From contig JAJNNQ010000040.1 of NCBI GenBank assembly GCA_027886175.1, positions 20,542,001-20,606,000 of the forward strand: a DNA stretch of 64,000 nt, written 5' to 3'. Of the stretch, positions 10,991 through 53,254 are shown one piece after another. The notes under the pieces were generated by a model, which ran no database searches, had not been told where the DNA came from, and saw only the letters and a list, made by a program, of their open reading frames with translations. Position 1 is the stretch's first letter; every line of letters begins with the position of its first letter. A program made the translations under genes and the position numbers. Source of the stretch: Phylloscopus collybita (Eukaryota; Chordata; Aves; Passeriformes; Phylloscopidae).

Positions 10991-13900
10991 GTGGGAAGGG
11001 CTCTGTGTCCACCCGAGGCCACGGGCTCCATGACGCCGTTTGCAGAGGAAGTGGAGTTTAAAGTACTCCTGGTGTGTCTGAGCACCTGTCTGCCCAGCCC
11101 CAAAACTCCTGAGTACCTTGGCTGAGCTGCCTAAATTAAGCAGAGAGCTGGTAGAGCTGAGAGAAGTGCTTTGCAGCACAACAGTGTTGGTGAGAGAGGT
11201 GGTTGGTGGAGTGGCCAGAAAGAGACCCATCCAGGACCACCATGAAGGGATGGGTGATGGGGTTCTCCCTTGTGGGAACAGGCGTTCGGGATCTCCCAGC
11301 CTCTGGGGTAGCCTTGTACAGCTGCTGGAGCACAGGAGCCCATCACTACCCTTACTTGGCAAGCAGCCTTGTTGTTTCCTTGTGCACATTTTGTGCTGCT
11401 GATGGTTTTCTTTTTTAACCATTATTACTATTATTCAAGAGTGCTTTGCACTTAAGAGAACCTAAAGCTCTGATTTTTCACATAATTTTAGTTCCGAGGC
11501 TCAATGAAATCTTTGTTCTGTGAGTATTCACTGATTCAGGCCCTTTGGCTGTAAGCATATTTTTACTGCCACCTTTCCACGCTCTACCAAGTGCTTCCTG
11601 TGAGACTTCAAGTGAGACACATTATTATTTACAATATGAAGATAAGGGTAGCTTTGTGGCAGAGCTGTGGTGAACCTTAATTACAGTATTTGCAAATGTT
11701 CTTTTCAGAGTTAAGTTCAAGTGTTTCAGCAGATTTTTAATGCAGACTATGTTTACTAATAAATAACTTCTGGTGGGGTGGGACAGAACTAGGTTTGGGT
11801 TCAAGCCTCACTCAGAGTGCTGTATACTAGTAATAGGGCACAGATTCAGGAGTATTTTGGTTTTTGACCCCCAAACGAATTGCTTTTTATATTCCTTTAA
11901 TCTCCTATTCCATGGCAGGTGTGGGTATAGAGCTGCTTCAGGGCCTTCTGACAGCATGTGCACTCAGATGACTGAGGTCCTGTATTAGCAGCTTCAAATG
12001 GAAGGTCATAAACTATTATCACCTATCCTGTGTGCCTTCCCTCAGCCTTGGTTAGGATGTTTCTAGAACCTCATCATGTTAGCATGGAAGTGTTCATGTT
12101 AGCAAACTGTGTGACTAAGGGAGAATAGCAAGGTTCTTACTTTTTACTTTAGGAAGTTCCATACTTTGAAATCAGAGGAGGTTTTTTTTTGTTTGTTTTT
12201 ATTTTTAAAATTTGTTTTGCTTTATTGTTACTTCCTCTGCCCCTGGCTCTTTCAATGAGGAAAGCTGTCTCAGCTTCTTTCTTCTAACTTGTTTGTTTGG
12301 TTTTTTTCCCTATTGGCTGCCAGAGATTGTGTTGGCTTATGCTGAAGTGTTTTTGGGAAGGTTACAACAATATTCACATTATGGTTTTAGAGAACTGAAG
12401 TCCAAGTCCAGCTCAGGACAGGAGAAAGAAATTCGTTTCAACCATTCAAATTCTGGCCTGTTTTATTCCTTCACTTAAATCTGTTTTCATATATGTCTAG
12501 ATTTGACAAGAGTATTTCTGCTGCTTGGTTTCATTCATAGAAAGGTGACAGAAGTGCATTTGCAAGTGTGTGGCGTTCTTGCAGCGGCAGGTTTTGGTTA
12601 GAGGATGTGCCTTTGCTTGCCAGCCTCAGGTGTGCAGTGACCTGGTCACTGGGGCTGTGGACACTGGGTGACTCAGCTGCAGTTGTGTAGCGGACTCAGG
12701 ACTGTCAGGGAGGTAAAGCTGATGATCCCCATGTTTGTGGGGGGCAGGGTTTGCAATGTGGGGGGCAGAGCAGAGATCCTGATGGCTGAGGTGTGAGATT
12801 AAGGAGGCAAGTCATTCAAGTCCAGGAAAAAAGGCATTTCTCCTGCCACCTGAGCTGCTTACACAGCTGCTTGTCTGTGGTCTCTAGGGCAGTTTTGAGA
12901 TTTGGGTATTGACCAAGATTGCCATTTTTCCATGCCCAAAGTGTAGCTGCTTTTTTCATTGCTTCAAATGAAACCAAGACCTTTCTAAAGTGGAGTGCTT
13001 CAAAGATGTAGAACATGAACAAATAAGACAGAGAAAAGGAGATCTTTGATAATCAATACTCTTCTGGAGCAATTTTTTTTTTTTTATTGCCGGAGTCATA
13101 TACCTCCCATGCCTCTACCTCTCAGTGTTAAATAGGAGCTGATGATTTCAATTCTCTTTTCTTTGTCTGAAAATACATCAGCAGACTTTTTTTTTTTGTT
13201 CTGTGCTTTGTAGGTGGTACTGGCAGAAGGAAAAGAGAGAGCCCTATGTGAAATTTATGGACACAAATTACCCACCTGGCTTCAGCTATGAAGATTTTGG
13301 TCCTCTGTTTACAGCAGAATTCTTTGATGCCAACCAGTGGGCAGATATTCTGAAGGATTCAGGTGCAAAATATGTTGTCTTAACTTCCAAACATCATGAG
13401 GGTAAGTGGAAGTTTTGTAACTGTTAGTAATTGCTGCGTTTCTGTCAACAAATGAAAAAAGCAGGTGACTTTCCTGCCTTCTAAGAGACATAGAGAAAGC
13501 CAGGCAGCCTTACCTGCCCCACCACAGCCAAAGGGGGAACAAAAACCACCCAAGAAATGTGCAGGTGTTTTCCTGACTCTTATTCAAAAGCAGTGGCCAT
13601 GGGGTCTGCTTAGGAGGAGCGATTGATTGTGCCACTGTTTTCTTGCTGTAGGTAAGACTGCCTGAAGTGGTAGTGGCAGCTGAGCTTTCTGCAGTGGCCA
13701 TAGTTTGTTTTTTATTTCTGTGCAGTTTATTGCTGAAGGAACCATAAAAGTGAATTCTGCACTGTTTAACATTTGGAGAGCTGCTGTGTGCAGGCAGTTA
13801 ACAAACACCCTTGGTTTCTCCAAGGAATTTAGGAGCATGGTCCAGGAGTCAGCTTCAGATTTAGGAAGGTATAGCTCTTCCTGATGTAGCACACAGGAGC

Positions 13901-16900
13901 CAAAACCTTGAATCAGACCTGTAGCTTTACAGGCACAATTGGTTTTTTTAGCACTGTAATTGTAAGATGCCTTGAAGACAAAAGTAAAGAAAAAGAAAGA
14001 ATAAAATATTAAGATATACTACAATACATCTAATGAATGTTGTTGGTCTTTTTGAGATGTGGGTTCAAGGCTGGCAACTTGTGATGTGTCAATTTTAATC
14101 TCAGCTCTGACACACGTAAATCTTGCTGTTGATGATGCTTGTGGTGAAACTCCCAGTGACTCCAAAAGAACCAGGATTCATTTAGTCTGTCCAAGAGCAT
14201 TGTGCATGATTTTTTAGGTTATTTAGTCAGTACATTAGCATGTATCCAGTTCACAAAAATGGCACACAATTTATTAGGCAGCAGGTATAAAGGGGTTAGA
14301 AGGTGAGAGTGGAGCTCCTCTGGCAGTGGTCTGAGTCTGTAGTATTTGTAAGTTCTTGTGCTGGACTGGTGGGTGTCTGAAAGGTCACATCCCTCCTGAT
14401 ATTCAATCTTGATGTTTTAAAAGCTGCTTCAGGAGGTTTTGCCCTCTCCTTATACATGTACAAAGTAGTTGATTGAGTTGAATATCAAGGCAAACAAAAG
14501 TGAACATTTGCAAGAGATGGAAACAGAAGAGCAGAGAATAGTTTTTGAATGCAAATGATAGCTTAGGCTTTCAGCAGCTGTGAAAGGATTCTATCTTCCG
14601 GTTGCTGATTGTGTATTTACACTTCACATTTGATGCAGATGCCTCAAAATCTGCTGGTTTTGGTTAATTTCACAGTCATAGAGTTAGAGAATGCCTTGTG
14701 TTGGAAGGGGCCTTAAATGTAATCTATTTAATTTAATTGGAACATATGAATAGACTTAATAATTAAAGAGAAGGAATAATTATCCTAAGCAGTACAGAAC
14801 TGGAAAATATAAATATGTACCTATAAAAAAACTACATGGTGTTCTGATGAAACTTCTGATTAAAACTACTATCATTGTGCATGAACAGGTTATAGGCACA
14901 GTTTATACCATGGCAACAATATAATTACATATGTCATTATTTTATTTTTTGCGACACTTCCATCTACTTTCCTGAAAGAACTGTAACTTCCTCTCTTCTT
15001 CTTTCTTATCCTCTGATTTTCTCATTTTAGGCTTTACTTTGTGGGGGTCCAAATATTCTTGGAACTGGAATGCTGTTGATGTGGGACCAAAGCGAGATCT
15101 TGTTGCTGAACTAGCTACTTCTGTTAGAAACAGGACTGACTTGCACTTTGGGTTATACCATTCCCTGTTTGAGTGGTTCAATCCTCTCTTCCTGGAGGAT
15201 GCCACCAATGCCTTTAAGACAAGAAAGTTTCCAACCAGCAAATCATTACCAGAACTCTATGAAATTGTGACCAAGTACCAGCCAGAAATAATTTGGTCTG
15301 ATGGGGATGGAAATGCTCCAGATACTTACTGGAACAGCACTGGTTTCCTGGCTTGGCTGTATAATGACAGGTACATAATGATGCTGGTTTAGCTCCTTAT
15401 CTGAAATTCTGCTCTGTGTCTAGTTTGTTTCATTTTCTGTTTGTTTTGTGGAACCTGCTGCTTCTACTTAAGAAGGCTTAAAATATTAAATCTCCTGAAA
15501 CACAGAATCCAGATCTTTCCTAGAACTATGAAAGCTGGCCTTAGAAAAAGACATTTGTATTTTTTAAACACATTTGCATATTAATCATTTAAGGTGGTAT
15601 AGGCTATTCTGCTTAATCATAGTCTTCCCAAAGTATTTGCCGTTGCACAGAAACACAGGATAGCAGGACACTTTGAGAATATGGGTACATTGTTGTCATT
15701 GCAGAATGAACATCTGGCAGTGGCTATGAAGTGCAGAGTGATTTCTGGCAGAACTCCTGTAAAAAATCTGCAGCTTATTTGCCTAAGAAATTCTAATCTG
15801 GACCTTTTTGTTAGCTAAGGAAGAGAGTAGAATTTCTGACGTTGTACTGTATCTTATTGTAACAAATTAATAGCACAGAAGTAATCCAAAATGTTAGTTC
15901 CTGGGAGGGGTAAGTGTGGGAAGGGATTACACCGGCTGTGACTGCATTTTATGGAATAAAATTAATAAAACTCCTCTGTTGGCAGCCCAGTCCGGGACAC
16001 AGTGGTGACCAATGACCGCTGGGGAGCCGGCAGCATCTGTGCCCACGGCGGCTTCTTCACGTGCAGTGACCGCTACAGCCCCGGGCGCCTCCTGCCCCGC
16101 AAGTGGGAGAACTGCATGACCATCGACCGCAGCTCCTGGGGCTACCGCAGGGACGCGCGGCTCCGAGACTACCTCGCCATCGAGGACCTGGTGAAGGTAC
16201 CGTGGGCCACAGCGGCTGCTGCCACTGCCCGTTCTCTCTCCTGATGGCTATACTCTGCTCTTTAACAGTTCGATTATCTATCTGTTTTTATGAATAAGAT
16301 GATTTTAATTCGATAGTGAATCCATGAAATGGCAAATGATTTTGTTAATTTTTAGCCTAACACTGGCAGGATGGAATATCCAAGTAATTCTTAATCTTTC
16401 TCTTAGTTGTTTCTATAGAATGAATTTCTAGTAAAAATTCGGTCAGTTTCTTAGAAGCCATTTTCCCTGTGAGTAACTGGCCAAGGACTGATCTGGACAG
16501 TCTCATCTTTTGGACTAAGTTCTTCTGGTAACTGCAAGCTGATGAGGAGCAAACAGTTGCAGTTTTACAACTCTGTTAGTTGGGAGTATGGAAACTCCTG
16601 CTGGAAGGCTACATCTTTTCCCCTTTACAGATAGAAACAGTTTATGACTCAGCAGTTGTTTTACTTTGTAGCGAGAAACTTTCCTTACAGACATACAGAT
16701 AAACACTACCAGAAGCAGACAGCTGGTGTTGTTAGAACATTGATTCCCTTACTAGTCTGAGGTACTAAAAAAGATTTGAAGCTTAGGAAACCTGAGTGAA
16801 AGGAAGACTGATCAGTCTTTCAGAATAATTAATTTAATTGTAAAATTCAGCTAGTGAGGTAAAGATTGATTGTTATTGTTGCTTAATTCAAATCTATTTC

Positions 16901-19900
16901 TAGTGCTGTCCTTGTAAAAGACAATTTCAAATTGAAGTAACCTCTTTTAGAGCCAGAAGGTTTGAATTAATTCAAATTCAGCTTGTCTCCACCTGTTTGT
17001 CAGACTTATGCATCTCAATCCATGATCTCTGGAGGGCAGTGTGGATGTGAACACAAATTTTATAGGCTTTGTAGGAGGCTTCCTTGTGTTTTACAGATAT
17101 TTCTGTAAAATAGGAAAAGCATCGAACAGGAGGAAGGAGGAAGTTCCTTTTCTAAGATTCAATAAAGATGAAGTAGTAACTATTTGCCTTATTCTACTCT
17201 GGTGCAGAGAAATCATCTGTCCTATTAGTAAAACCCTCATGCATTCTTGCAGAAGTTGAAATGATAAAGAGTTGGAGGATCTGTTTTTAATGCAGATTCA
17301 GGCAGACATATTGGTGCAAGAAGGTATTTGGGGCTGGTTTTGGACCTAAAAATTGACAGCAGAGCTTTGTTTTATGGGACCTTAAACGTTGTATTAACTT
17401 TTGGTATGAACCCCGAAGTCTCAGCATGCAGCAGTAGCGTAACTCATTTGGTTCATCATTCTGAGGTGGTATAAGACTTCAGAAAGTATTTCAAATATGT
17501 GGTTTCATAACCATATGCTCTGTCTGTTTAAAAACACTTCAGCAACTTGCAGAGACGGTGTCTTGTGGAGGAAATCTGCTGATGAACATCGGGCCCACTC
17601 ACGATGGCCGCGTGGCTGTTGTGTTTGAGGAGCGCCTGAGGCAGGTGGGCGCTTGGCTGAAGGTCAACGGAGAGGCCATCTATGGAACGAAGCCATGGAG
17701 AGCACAGAACGACACACTCACACCTGGAGTCTGGTAAGAATACTGAACCAAAATGCAGCCTCTGGAAAGTAGCACCAAGGTGATGTGAAGCTTTGAAATC
17801 CCTAATGACTTCATGCTGCAGAAGTCACCCTCTTAGTTTGTATGTGGAGAAGGAATTAATGCCTTTGTTAGTGTAAGTAACTGCATCTAAAATGTGTATA
17901 AAGCTGTAGGTAGAGACTAGTTTTGGGATGATGCTGAAAGGAAAGCTATAAGCATTTCTTTGGTGATATTTTGCTTCTTGGTGTAGGCTAATCTGTTAGG
18001 TAATACCCTTTGCTTCTAGTGGGCAACAGAAACAAAAAAAAATCTGGAAATACAAGATTGCTATGAAGTGTTTATCTGAACAATACTCAATGTCACTTGA
18101 TGTTTAGAAAGGAAGTGGGAAAATAACAGCAATTATTTGCTCACTAAATACAGCCTGTCTCTGGCCTCTCCTCTGTCCTTGTTACTTGTAGCTTCTCTAA
18201 CCCCTTTGTGTTCCATTAGGGTTTTGTTTTGACCCTCTTGTCTCAGTGAGTGTTTTTACTCCCATTCCCAGTAAGATTTGGCCATCTGGCTTTAGCCTGG
18301 AGAAGCTGAACTGTTGACTGTTTGGTAAAATCCCTTTCAAAAGCAATAAAAAATTGTAACTAAATGAAGGAAGGAGGGAGAAATGTTTCAGGTGTAGCCA
18401 CAAGATTTCCAATGGCATAGTGATGAAAATAGTATTTTTAAAAACTAGCCGTGCAAGGTGGCAACTCTGTCACTCACAGTATTTTTAAATTCTTTGTCTA
18501 CATGTTATTGTATAGATAGGAATTACCATGTTTTTCTGAATATAACCTACACTTAATCTGTTAGTGATTCCTTGTCCTGCAAGTATCTTTTTCCTTTATG
18601 GCTGAGTTTTTACATTGTGCTAAAGTTACTCCACATGTTTACTTCTGAATTCAGTTCTTTAATAGTTTTCATTACCTCTAGTTTGTTCAAACAATTTTTC
18701 AACACACAGTATGTTAAGGGCATAATTCATCTGACAAGGTGGTTATGTGTGTGAAAATGTAATTAATCCTGATTTTTCTAACCTATTTTTCCAGTCTTGA
18801 AAGCACTCTTATGTATCACTTCTAAAAATTTACAAGGAAAAGCTGACATGCCTTTTTGGTCTCCATTTCCAACCAGGTACACATTCAGCCCTAAAGAAGA
18901 AAAAGTCAATGCTATCTTCCTTAACTGGCCAGTCTCTGGGCTTCTGGAACTTGGTGAGCCACGGGCTAAGCTTGGAGAAACGCAGGTAAAAACCTCTGCA
19001 CACACCCTCCCCTCCTTCTAGGATGTGTCATGTTCCATCTTGTTTAAGTTTCTGGCATCTTTGGGAATGCATAGTTCTTAGGACAGAGTACTTTGGAAGA
19101 GATCCAGCAAAATGTTTGTTTTCTTTCTGGGACCTCCTTGTCATAGTCCTCCCAGTGGGATGTTTCTTCTCCAACAAAGTTAGACTGAGATGTTGCTGGG
19201 ATCTGTTTTAGCTTGCAAACTAAGAATCACAAAGAGGCCAATGAAGAGGGGGAAAAACTGTGCCACCCCTCCTGTTTCCTGTGTAGACTCCTAACTCAGC
19301 ATGACTTCTCTTTAGAAGCAGCAGTCCTTGTGACTTTGGTGATACTGGAGTTGCTGTAGTGCTGCAGTTGTTAGAAGTCGAAGCCTTGGTGGAGGGGAGC
19401 GTACACAGAGGTTTTTGTTGCCCAGAGAGGCTGAAGAGCAATCAGTGTGACCCTAGATGTGCATATTATACCAAGTGGAGGTCAGAAGTTGAGGACAGTG
19501 ATGCCACACCTACACTGGCCGATGGAAGCAGCAGTTGGTATCAACTCTGTGCTTTTAAGGGAAGATTCACTTTGGCTAAGCTCTGCTCTGCTCTCATGCT
19601 CTGCATGTTCATTAACTGCTGAAATGCATTAGGAATGTTTCTGGATACCCCCTTCTGGTCTAGTTCCATGTGGAAATAGTCTGCCTGGTGCCAAGACAGC
19701 TCCATGATAGGGGAGAAAGTCATTTCAGCAGTGGAGATGCCTCTGGAATTTTTTGGGGGCAACTAGACTCTATGTGCACTAGGAAGTACTGTTCCTCAGC
19801 AGCAGAGACTGGTCTGCAGCTGTTCCTGCACATCACCAGCTGGTGTAAGTGACAGCATCAACCTATTTGTGGTTTTTAGCTTCAGATCAGCTTTCTCTGA

Positions 19901-20449
19901 GCTATCTGACTGCACTCGGTAAGAAACAGCCATGCTCATTCAAGACTACAAGGTTCACCATGGGAAGCAGGCAGTGTGGAAACAGGGGATGCAAAGCACT
20001 GTACAGTGGCTCCTAGATCCCTGCTTAGACCTAAATCCCACCCCAAATGTTTCCAAAAGAAGTTTATGTACCTTCTACAGCCCTAAGTACTTTCCAAGAC
20101 CCAACATGAGTAGCATTTTTACTTGCATATCTACTTGGAAATGTTTTCCTATTACCTTTAATAATTATCACTCATTTGGCTGGTAAGTGGCATTTAAGGA
20201 TGCTTGGTGAGAAAGGTAGCTATGGATCAATATTTATTTTGTCAATATTGCACTTACGTGTACTTTTAAAAGGTGCTGTTGTAACTATAGTGCACATTTC
20301 TATTTTAGGTGAAGCTGGCTGGGTACAAGGAACTGCTGAAGTGGGTTGCCCTGGGAGAAAAGGGAATGGTTGTTGCTCTACCTCAATTGACTCCTCAGCA
20401 ATTGCCATGTCAGTGGGGCTGGACCTTACAACTGACTGATGTAAACTGA
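10599..20449 (+). CDS. FUCA2: FUCA2, plasma alpha-L-fucosidase (GH29), seven coding exons
   Basis: Coding exons: 10599-10807, 13214-13401, 15031-15370, 15986-16196, 17543-17733, 18877-18985, 20309-20449. All junctions are GT-AG and the frame is continuous: 1389 bp, 462 residues (human protein 467). The enzyme hydrolyses terminal alpha-L-fucose from glycoproteins and is secreted. A signal peptide covers about residues 1-25 (a run of leucines, then RA). The GH29 (beta/alpha)8 domain follows, with HWGVF at 55-59, HHEG at 130-133 and the nucleophile motif WSDGD, whose Asp223 is the predicted catalytic nucleophile by family comparison. The C-terminal beta-sandwich ends [14 protein letters not shown]-glycosylation sequons are at N166, N234 and N372. 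FUCA2 is preferred over FUCA1 because the sequence tracks FUCA2 throughout ([27 protein letters not shown]) and because PEX3 and ADAT2 adjoin it. The start follows a GCCGCC Kozak context. Introns contain nothing recognisable except a CR1 scrap at 14673-14732. Confidence 0.97.
14673..14732 (-). mobile_element. short CR1 LINE 3'-end remnant in FUCA2 intron 2
   Basis: The plus strand reads like the complement of the avian CR1 3' terminus: a tcatagag/agagaatg block followed by gttggaaggggccttaaa and aatctat. Only the last 60 or so bases of the element survive, typical of 5'-truncated CR1 insertions. It is diverged, so the insertion is old. Confidence 0.7.
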
Positions 20450-20542
20450 GCCATACTCTGCTGGAGCCCCTGGCTAGCAGGGAATACTGATGTTTTGCTC
20501 TTTCTTATAATTTTAATCTTACTTATTTGACTGAGAAAAACC

Positions 20543-20548
20543 AATAAA
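20543..20548 (+). terminator. FUCA2: FUCA2 polyadenylation signal
   Basis: A canonical AATAAA lies 94 bases after the FUCA2 stop codon and is followed by U/G-rich sequence (around 20550-20578), as expected downstream of a cleavage site. This gives a short 3' UTR of roughly 110-120 bases. Confidence 0.85.
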
Positions 20549-20569
20549 TTCACTTTTTCTATGAGAGGT

Positions 20570-21555
20570 GGGCTGTTCTGAAAGGATAGAAGGGAACAAA
20601 CCTCACAAAGTCTAGCACTAGATAACTGATCCTCTGCATGCAGTTTGTTTGAACTTGTGTGAAAGGTTGAGCAGCTACCTTGACCTCTACACGTGGTTTA
20701 GTCAGTTTCTGGCCGAATGATGTGAAGAATGAGGTGGGGGGGAAACAGGCACTAGACTTTAGGAGATGAAAGAATGAAGCTCAAGCTCATGTTCAAATGC
20801 ACTTGAGTCAGTTGTACACCCTCATTAATGCAAGAAATTTGCCTTCCACAAAACGGCACAGTAAAAACCGATAGTTTTAGAGAGAAGAAAATACTTCTTC
20901 CAAGTGTGTTTAACTGGTGGTAGCTGGCAGTTTCAGCTGAGTAGGGTAATTCCTGCAAGAACAGGCCTCTAAGGGCTAGGAATTCATCACAAATGCATAC
21001 AGGCAAGGCATATGTCCATCATAATTTCTCATCACAGAAGTAATTCATTTTACCATGTTCCTATTCTTGAGTAAGTCTATCCGTTATTGGGACACAGGGT
21101 GGGTTTTTATATTTGGTATGATTTTACATGGGTAAAACTCACCTCTTGTTTTTGTTTATACACACTTATCAGGGTGCCTTCTGTGGACTATTAACTGAAA
21201 CACATACTTCAGTGACTAACCCTTGAAAAAAGAGAAATAGTCAGGAGTTTCTAGGGATCTTCAGCTTTGGCAAAGAGACAACATTTGAAGCAGACTGCAT
21301 CCAACTTGAAAATTGTCATGATTTGTAGGCACAGACACACAAGGTGGAACTCGCAAAGAGGAGGAGATAAAGGACAACAAAAAGCATGAATCATTTCTGT
21401 TTCAGTGTGGAGACTGAGGGTTTATTTTCCCTGAGTAATGTTGGTGAGTGCAAAATTAGTACTGTAGAAGTTAAATTCATTCTTTCAACTCTGTCAGGAT
21501 TTTGAGTGATTGGCCAGGTCAGGTTATTCTCTTCCCTGATAGTAAGACACACAGA
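20570..21555. other. convergent intergenic gap between FUCA2 and PEX3
   Basis: About 1 kb separates the two inferred 3' ends. I see no gene, repeat or RNA in it. Neither gene needs to reach into the other if the polyadenylation signals named here are used. Confidence 0.65.
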
Positions 21556-21573
21556 AGTGGTACATTAAATTAT

Positions 21574-21579
21574 TTTATT
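21574..21579 (-). terminator. PEX3: PEX3 polyadenylation signal
   Basis: AATAAA on the minus strand (tttatt on plus) is the first canonical signal after the PEX3 stop. It is followed on that strand by a GU-rich stretch (ctgtgtgtctt), a good downstream element. The implied 3' UTR is about 700 bases. Confidence 0.8.
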
Positions 21580-22275
21580 ACAATACAGACAATTGAGCTC
21601 AAAATTAATACAAATTAAGATAAAATATTTACAAGGTAATGTGTACAGTGTAGCTGTTTGAACAGCATAAACAAGAAAATGTCTAAAAAACCACATTCCT
21701 TTAGTATTAAGTAACAGAGAGCAGACTTCCAGCTTGTTCAAGGGGAACATGCATCCATTGGCAAAGGCTTTCTGAAGAATGAGAGACTTTGGAACAGGAT
21801 TTGTGAAGGTAAGGGGGAAAAGGTTTACTTTATAGAAATAAGAATCTGGGGGAAGAAGAAGAAAAAAGCATTACTTCATTCTGCTACTCTGTGCTATTCT
21901 TAGATCATTATCATTAGTTCTTCCTAAAAGAACTAATACACCCCAGGCAAAAAAATTGGTTTTTTAGTAACTTGTTTTTTTAGTAATACTGCCACCAGAT
22001 GCCTTTTAGATGCAATAAAAACAACCCAAGGAATTATCGAAGAGTTTAACCACTTTTTTAACAGAAAAGTCTTCACTTATGTTTCTTTCAACAAGAATAT
22101 TTTTAATGGGTGAAACATAATTCAGTTAGAAGAAAATATGGCTCACTCCCACTTTCCTCAGAGTTCTCTTTCTGCTGCTCTGCCACTCCTACACCATTAC
22201 AAAATTACCCAAGTCTCATCAGTAGTCGCCAGATATTTGTTATAAATACACCATCCATTTGTAAAAATGCGCAAG

Positions 22276-51062
<28,787 letters not shown>

Positions 51063-51255
51063 CCCTACGCTGGTGGGACACAGAAGCTTACCAAAAAGTG
51101 ATATGTGAAGGTTTCTTCAGCATGCTGCTTTTTTAAAATGTGCAGTTCAATCAAACTATGTTTCATTTTTTCTAGAGTTTTTACTAATAGGATACTTACT
51201 ACCTGCTCCTGCATTTCTATATTTATGATTTCTTGTTATCATGAGAACAGAAAAG

Positions 51256-51261
51256 AATAAA
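51256..51261 (+). terminator. ADAT2: ADAT2 proximal polyadenylation signal
   Basis: AATAAA lies 194 bases after the ADAT2 stop codon and is followed by U- and GU-rich sequence. Further AATAAA hexamers at 51887-51892 and 53046-53051 could give longer 3' UTRs. Confidence 0.7.
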
Positions 51262-53226
51262 TGGCTGTTTTTAGAAGGAGGAAAATTGGTGGTTCAAGTC
51301 CACTTGTTTACAGACAGATCCATTAAAATGGTGCTTTTGTACAGCTCATTCTAGAATATTTTTTTCCTTCTGTTTGTGGAGAAGCATCTTGCTTTTCAAT
51401 AGCAAATGTTTGCTTAGGCAAGCAAGTAACTCTCTTGGAAGGTTACATTTGTAAGTTCTGTACAGTCTGTGTGTGTATATTTATTTGAAAGGCATATAAA
51501 AGAATTGTACAGCCCTTGAAGACTTAGGACCATTGCAAATGTTTCCTCATTTTTTTTCTATCTTAGCACAAGCCAGATTTTCAGAGGTAATTTCTGGAAG
51601 TCACATACCTGTGTAGATAGGGACCTACACACAATCATGTGTCTGTCTGTGTGTGCTGTTGCTTAATAAGGATAAACAAATACCAGTTTGTTGCACAGCA
51701 CCTTCATACAAAGTTGTGGAGAAACTCTCCACAGCTCTTTAGACTGTTCACTCCTCTTGTGAATATCAGTGTAAGAAATACTTTATTTTTAAGAATCCAC
51801 TAGGAAGTTGGTTTCAGCTCTTAAATTATAGTAACCAAGATGGGCAGATACAAGTGAAAACCAGGAAATGAAGTTAGTAATAACATGAATAAAATATATT
51901 TAAGGTATTTATCTTTTCATAGTGTTGGTTGGCTCTGTTATTTCCGTGTACTTTGTTTGGCCATGCAGTAATTTATAATCCAGAAGAGGGCCTTCAAGTT
52001 CCACTAATGAATTAAGAGTACAAGTACGTTCAATCTTGATTGTATACCTCTTAGTGGATACTTACATGAAGGGTGAAATTGTTTGTAGTTTATTTGGCTG
52101 TTGAAAAGAAATTTCAGAAATGCCGTAGCTTTTTTTATTTTATGCAGAAGAGTGTTCAGAATTTTATAACTATAAAAACTGAATACAATTAAACTTTTTA
52201 GATGTTTCAAAAAAATACTTTCAAAAGTGTTTTTAAAAAGAGTATTAAAAACATACTTTGTCACCATTGCTCTTAATAACTTAGAATTTGTATTTTATGT
52301 ATTTGCTTCATGTTTACAGAGTGACATGGGAAAGAAGCATTTTTACCATAATAGCTATTTTCAGAGTTTAGAAATAATATTTCTTTGACTTAAGCCCTTT
52401 AACTAATGTCAGTAGCCTATCCTATTCTCCTGACCATTACTTAGAACCCTCTTTGAGTCTTTCCCATTCCATAAACAAAAGTTATGACTGTGTTTGTAGA
52501 TTTAATCTGCTTCAGAGCTCCAAGGGCTTGTGAACCAGACAGCTAAGCTGGAAAAGCTGTTTAGGAAAAGACCGTTTTTAATGACTGGGATGGCTTTACT
52601 GGAAAGAAACAGACATGCCTGTGGTTATGGTATTTGGCTGGTGATAGAAGAGGGCAATTTATTGCTACAGATACATTCACATCTCAGCTGGACCATAGTT
52701 TTCTTATACCTTGAAGAAATCACTGAAGTCCAAATTAAAGACATCAGACATCTGGTTTGTCGCTGACATCAGTGACAGTAGGAATCAGAGCCTTCGTACT
52801 GTTTTGAACCAGGACCTGAATCTCTCGACATCTTCTCTTTTTCAGAGGGGCTATGAACACTTTCCTTTCCCATTGCCTTCTTTCAAAGAAGGATGTTGTT
52901 ATTGGAACATGTGTGATGGTAGGAGCCATGTAAATAAGTAGAAAGATTACTGGTAGTAGGACAAAACACATTTTAGAAGCTTTGTCCAATTTTTAAACCC
53001 TTAAATTGGAACGGATTTTTTTTGTCACTGGTGACCTGTCACTTTAATAAACAGTTCAAATCTTGTGCGAAGCCAAAGGAGACTGAAGAGGGTGAGAAAA
53101 ATAAAAATTTATGTTGAGAGTGATCAAGGCCAATAATGTGCATCTTGGAACAGAGGCATGGAAGAAAAATACTGTAGAAAGATAAAAACTGTCATTTTAG
53201 AGAAAGGTTAAAGATACTTCTGTTTA

Positions 53227-53254
53227 CTGTAATGTATAAGCTGTAATGTATAAG
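53227..53254. repeat. 14-bp tandem duplication
   Basis: The unit ctgtaatgtataag is repeated exactly twice. Confidence 0.95.

Noticed and set aside
10251..11012. Long Pro/Ala/Arg-rich frames on both strands around FUCA2 exon 1
   Set aside because: They are GC-rich shadows of the promoter and first exon. Only the frame starting at 10599 continues through spliced exons with FUCA2 similarity.
51285..51310. A tRNA B-box-like word (ggttcaagtcc) just after ADAT2
   Set aside because: No matching A box, acceptor stem or cloverleaf can be drawn around it, so I do not call a tRNA or SINE.
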